Of a DNA stretch of 64,000 nt, positions 61,954 to 64,000 are shown one piece after another (position 1 is the stretch's first letter; every line of letters begins with the position of its first letter). Position numbers and translations under genes: made by a program. Source of the stretch: JAGVPT01 sp963827085 (GTDB lineage: Bacteria > Bacteroidota > Ignavibacteria > UBA10030 > UBA8401); NCBI GenBank assembly GCA_963827085.1, contig CAWGZY010000003.1, forward strand, positions 496,001 through 560,000, read 5' to 3'. Under the pieces are notes generated by a model, which made no database searches, was not told where the DNA came from, and saw only the letters and a list, made by a program, of their open reading frames with translations.

Positions 61954-62517
61954 TTATTGCTTCACGCGGTCAAGATATTGACCGGTGCGGGTGTCGACGC
62001 GAATCACTTCGCCTTCGCTGATAAAAAGAGGAACATTGACCATTGCACCGGTTTCCAATTTGGCCGGCTTGGTGCCCGGGTTCGCGGTGTCGCCGCGGAC
62101 TCCGGGAACGGTTTCAACAATTTTCAATTCCACATTAAACGGAAGCTCGGCGCCAACAGGGTCGTTCCCGTCGAACATCACTTCAACCGTGAGCCCTTCT
62201 TTCAAGAATTTCGCCCCCGTGCCGAGAATTTTTTCATCGATGGGAATCTGCTCGTACGTCTCCTGGTCCATAAAGTGGTAGCTCTGCCCGTCATTAAAAA
62301 GATATTGATACTGCTTCCGCTCAACGCGGACAATTTCAACCTCTTCACCCGAACGGAACCGGTTTTCCATCGTCCTTCCGCTCCGGATGTTGCGCATCTT
62401 CGCCTGATAAAAAGCGCGCAAATTCCCAGGCGTCCGGTGCTGGTACTCTTCGAGAACGTGAAGTTCGCCGTTAAATCGCAGGAATGTGCCTATTTTCAAA
62501 TCGGATGTTGTTGCCAT
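61954..62517 (-). CDS. efp: Translation elongation factor P, with Asn at the tip of the loop
   Basis: A 187-residue EF-P that relieves ribosome stalling at proline runs. Three OB-like domains: KIGTFLRFNGELHVLEEYQH, LYNDGQSYHFMDQETYEQIP, and the closing GDTANPGTKPAKLETGAMVN VPLF ... EVIRVDTRTGQYLDRVK. The loop that reaches the peptidyl-transferase centre reads TPGNLRAF, so the residue matching E. coli K34 is N32. It cannot be beta-lysylated, hypusinated or rhamnosylated as in known types. No epmA or earP is in the window. First gene of the acc run. Confidence 0.95.
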   Translation of the reverse strand: MATTSDLKIGTFLRFNGELHVLEEYQHRTPGNLRAFYQAKMRNIRSGRTMENRFRSGEEVEIVRVERKQYQYLFNDGQSYHFMDQETYEQIPIDEKILGTGAKFLKEGLTVEVMFDGNDPVGAELPFNVELKIVETVPGVRGDTANPGTKPAKLETGAMVNVPLFISEGEVIRVDTRTGQYLDRVKQ

Positions 62518-62642
62518 AAATAACCCTAGCTCTTCAATCGTAAGAAATTGCTCAAAAAATTTGTAAAATGGACGCCGTTTCCGTATTTTAGCGGCAAAAA
62601 TATAGTCAGATTGGCAGCGAAAGTCAAGAAGGAAACCCTCCC

Positions 62643-62984
62643 GTGCATAAACGAATCAGCCTTCCCATCCTGTTTCTTCTCTTTTTGTTCATAGTTTTCG
62701 GAGGATGCAGCACCCCGGCACCCAAAAAATTCTCGAATGAGACGGTTCACGTATACGCGGAGTTGCTTGCAATGCATGAGAAGGAAAAACTATTCGGCTT
62801 CATACCCGATTCTACGTACCGGCACGAAGTGAGGGATTTCTTTTCAGCGAAAAAAATAAACGAGGAAGATTTTCGAAAACAAGTAGCCGCAATTTCGCAC
62901 GACGATATTGCGTGGCGGGATTTTCTCAGCAAATCTATGACGGTACTCGACAGTATCAAAGCCGCCAGGGGAACGCAGCATTGA
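62643..62984 (+). CDS. Small lipoprotein of unknown function (DUF4296-like)
   Basis: A 113-residue predicted lipoprotein. The signal ISLPILFLLFLFIVFGGC ends in a lipobox (FGGC); the mature part is helical, with LFGFIPDSTYRHEVRDFFSA and a C-terminal SKSMTVLDSIKAARG. The size and helix pattern recall DUF4296 lipoproteins of Bacteroidota, but the match is by impression only. Divergent from efp; its promoter must overlap the efp promoter region (62518-62642). Confidence 0.68.
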   Translation: MHKRISLPILFLLFLFIVFGGCSTPAPKKFSNETVHVYAELLAMHEKEKLFGFIPDSTYRHEVRDFFSAKKINEEDFRKQVAAISHDDIAWRDFLSKSMTVLDSIKAARGTQH

Positions 62985-63006
62985 AATAAGGAGGGAGTTT
63001 CTCCGC

Positions 63007-64000
63007 TTAATTCCCTTTTTTCAGGGTAAACATGAACGAACTTCCAACACCGGCTTCGCTCTCCACCCAGATTTTCCCGCCGTGCGCCTTGATAATCTCA
63101 CGGCTAATCCACAAGCCCAGCCCCGAGCCTTTGATGTTGCTTACCTCGGCAGAATCCACGCGGGAAAATTTTTGGAATAGTCGTTCCAATTGATCCTCCG
63201 GGATACCCATGCCGTTATCTTTTATGGAAAGCAATATCTCGTCGGAGCCGTGGTTAACGACAGATATCTCGATCATCCCCCCGCGCGGCGAATATTTTAC
63301 CGCGTTAGAAACAAGGTTCAGCAATACCTGGCGCAGCTTGCTTTGGTCTCCCTTCACGAACGAAGCGTCCAGCTCGATATTATATTGGAGCTGATGCCTG
63401 TTGGAAAATTTCACCATCGACACGGCTTCTTTGACAAGCGTTTCAATGTTCACCAGCTTGAAATAATAGTTTAACTGGCCAGATTCCATTTTTGTAATCG
63501 TCAACGTGTCCTCAGCCAGCTGGCTGAGCTTCGTTGCCTGGTCGATGATAATTCCAAGGTATTCTTTGAAGTGCTGGTTCGTAGCGACATATTCTTTTTT
63601 GATAAGGGATTTTGCGGCCAGCATGATGCTCGAAAGAGGGGTACGAAAATCGTGAGAGACTATGCCGACGAAATCTGATTTGAGCTTATCCAATTCGAGC
63701 AGCTTTTTGTTCGATTCCTTAATCTCATTGTAGAGTGTCGCATTGTGGATCGCGCTCCCCAACTGGTCGCATAGCGTGGTCAGGACCATAACGTCCGTTT
63801 CATCGAAGGCATGCAATTTTGTGTCTTCGATGTTGAGGATACCTACCACTTCTGTCCCCACTTTTATCGGGATCGCCAACTCGGAATTCGTGTTATGGTA
63901 TGCGAACGACAGGTACCTGCTGTCCGTGGAAACATCGTTCGCCAATATTTTTTCTCCGTACATGCCCACCCACCCGACTATTCCATGCCCCGGCTTTTGA
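63007..64000 (-). CDS. GAF-domain sensor histidine kinase, N-terminus beyond window edge
   Basis: The 3' part of a hybridless histidine kinase; the frame is open to the right edge (GHGIVGWVGMYGEKILANDV...). A GAF domain (about 110 residues visible, ending VLTTLCDQLGSAIHNATLYN), a short coiled coil, HisKA with the phospho-acceptor His in FVGIVSHDFRTPLSSIMLAA, and a HATPase with N box LRQVLLNLVSNAVKYSPRGG, G1 DNGMGIPEDQ and G2 GSGLGLWISREIIKAHGG. It should phosphorylate a response regulator not seen here. Tail-to-tail with the small lipoprotein gene, 22 bp apart. Confidence 0.93.
   Translation of the reverse strand, partial: QKPGHGIVGWVGMYGEKILANDVSTDSRYLSFAYHNTNSELAIPIKVGTEVVGILNIEDTKLHAFDETDVMVLTTLCDQLGSAIHNATLYNEIKESNKKLLELDKLKSDFVGIVSHDFRTPLSSIMLAAKSLIKKEYVATNQHFKEYLGIIIDQATKLSQLAEDTLTITKMESGQLNYYFKLVNIETLVKEAVSMVKFSNRHQLQYNIELDASFVKGDQSKLRQVLLNLVSNAVKYSPRGGMIEISVVNHGSDEILLSIKDNGMGIPEDQLERLFQKFSRVDSAEVSNIKGSGLGLWISREIIKAHGGKIWVESEAGVGSSFMFTLKKGN

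Overview
The window reads as a piece of a Bacteroidota/FCB-group chromosome, most like the Ignavibacteria side of that group. The evidence is a type IX secretion (T9SS) sorting domain whose linker reads QNYPNPFNPSTKI, a complete Bat (aerotolerance) operon, PafA-like phosphatase, lipoproteins, and two candidate promoters of the Bacteroidota TTG/TTTG...TAnnTTTG type. G+C is near one half by eye. Several genes keep clear Shine-Dalgarno sequences. I made no database search; family names come from recognised motifs and lengths.

Layout. 1-6.3 kb: alpha-glucan phosphorylase (cut by the left edge), a secreted PafA-like phosphatase divergent from a secreted 5'-nucleotidase, and a P-loop protein. 6.3-7.0 kb: a frameshifted REP-associated tyrosine transposase (RAYT) between REP-like palindromes. 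7.1-12 kb: a D15/BamA-like barrel, then transketolase with a sugar-phosphate-type transporter. 12.2-13.6 kb: two tandem NarL-type response regulators. 13.9-22.3 kb: moxR-DUF58-membrane protein-batA-batB-batC-batD-batE, mostly overlapping or closely spaced. 22.4-23.8 kb: a DHFR-fold gene flanked by 12-bp inverted repeats of integron-cassette type, and a VOC-fold gene with a related 3' flank. 24.3-24.6 kb: tRNA-Val(CAC) whose 3' end and terminator are duplicated 106 bp downstream. 24.7-33.9 kb: an efflux operon (outer-membrane factor, fusion protein, two HAE1-type RND pumps). 34.5-41 kb: a GH2 glycosidase, a complex repeat, an RNB exonuclease and oligoendopeptidase F. 41.3-46.6 kb: a type IV pilus/type II secretion-like cluster. 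46.8-49.5 kb: a PAS histidine kinase with its response regulator. 49.9-52.2 kb: uvrC (frameshifted) with methylmalonyl-CoA epimerase. 52.3-56 kb: a large T9SS-exported BNR-repeat protein that appears to start at ACG. 56-62.5 kb: EamA transporter, DUF1015 (frameshifted), era, gcvH, accC, accB, efp. The right edge holds a small lipoprotein and a truncated GAF histidine kinase.

The most unusual content lies between genes. (i) Seven loci carry short tandem heptanucleotide repeats of differing sequence, all phased at 7 bp, several at operon junctions and one read into the start of batD. (ii) Three loci carry inverted-repeat elements with CACGAAG-rich ends; one encloses a 175-bp tandem repeat with two perfect hairpins per unit. 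(iii) REP-like palindromes at the RAYT share an arm design (AGATG, six variable bases, ACCTT) with two distant ~80-bp inverted-repeat elements. (iv) The DHFR gene looks like an integron cassette. (v) The tRNA 3' end is duplicated.

Three genes (RAYT, uvrC, DUF1015) are each split by one small indel. Two are in simple runs and the third could be, so assembly error and true decay both remain possible.
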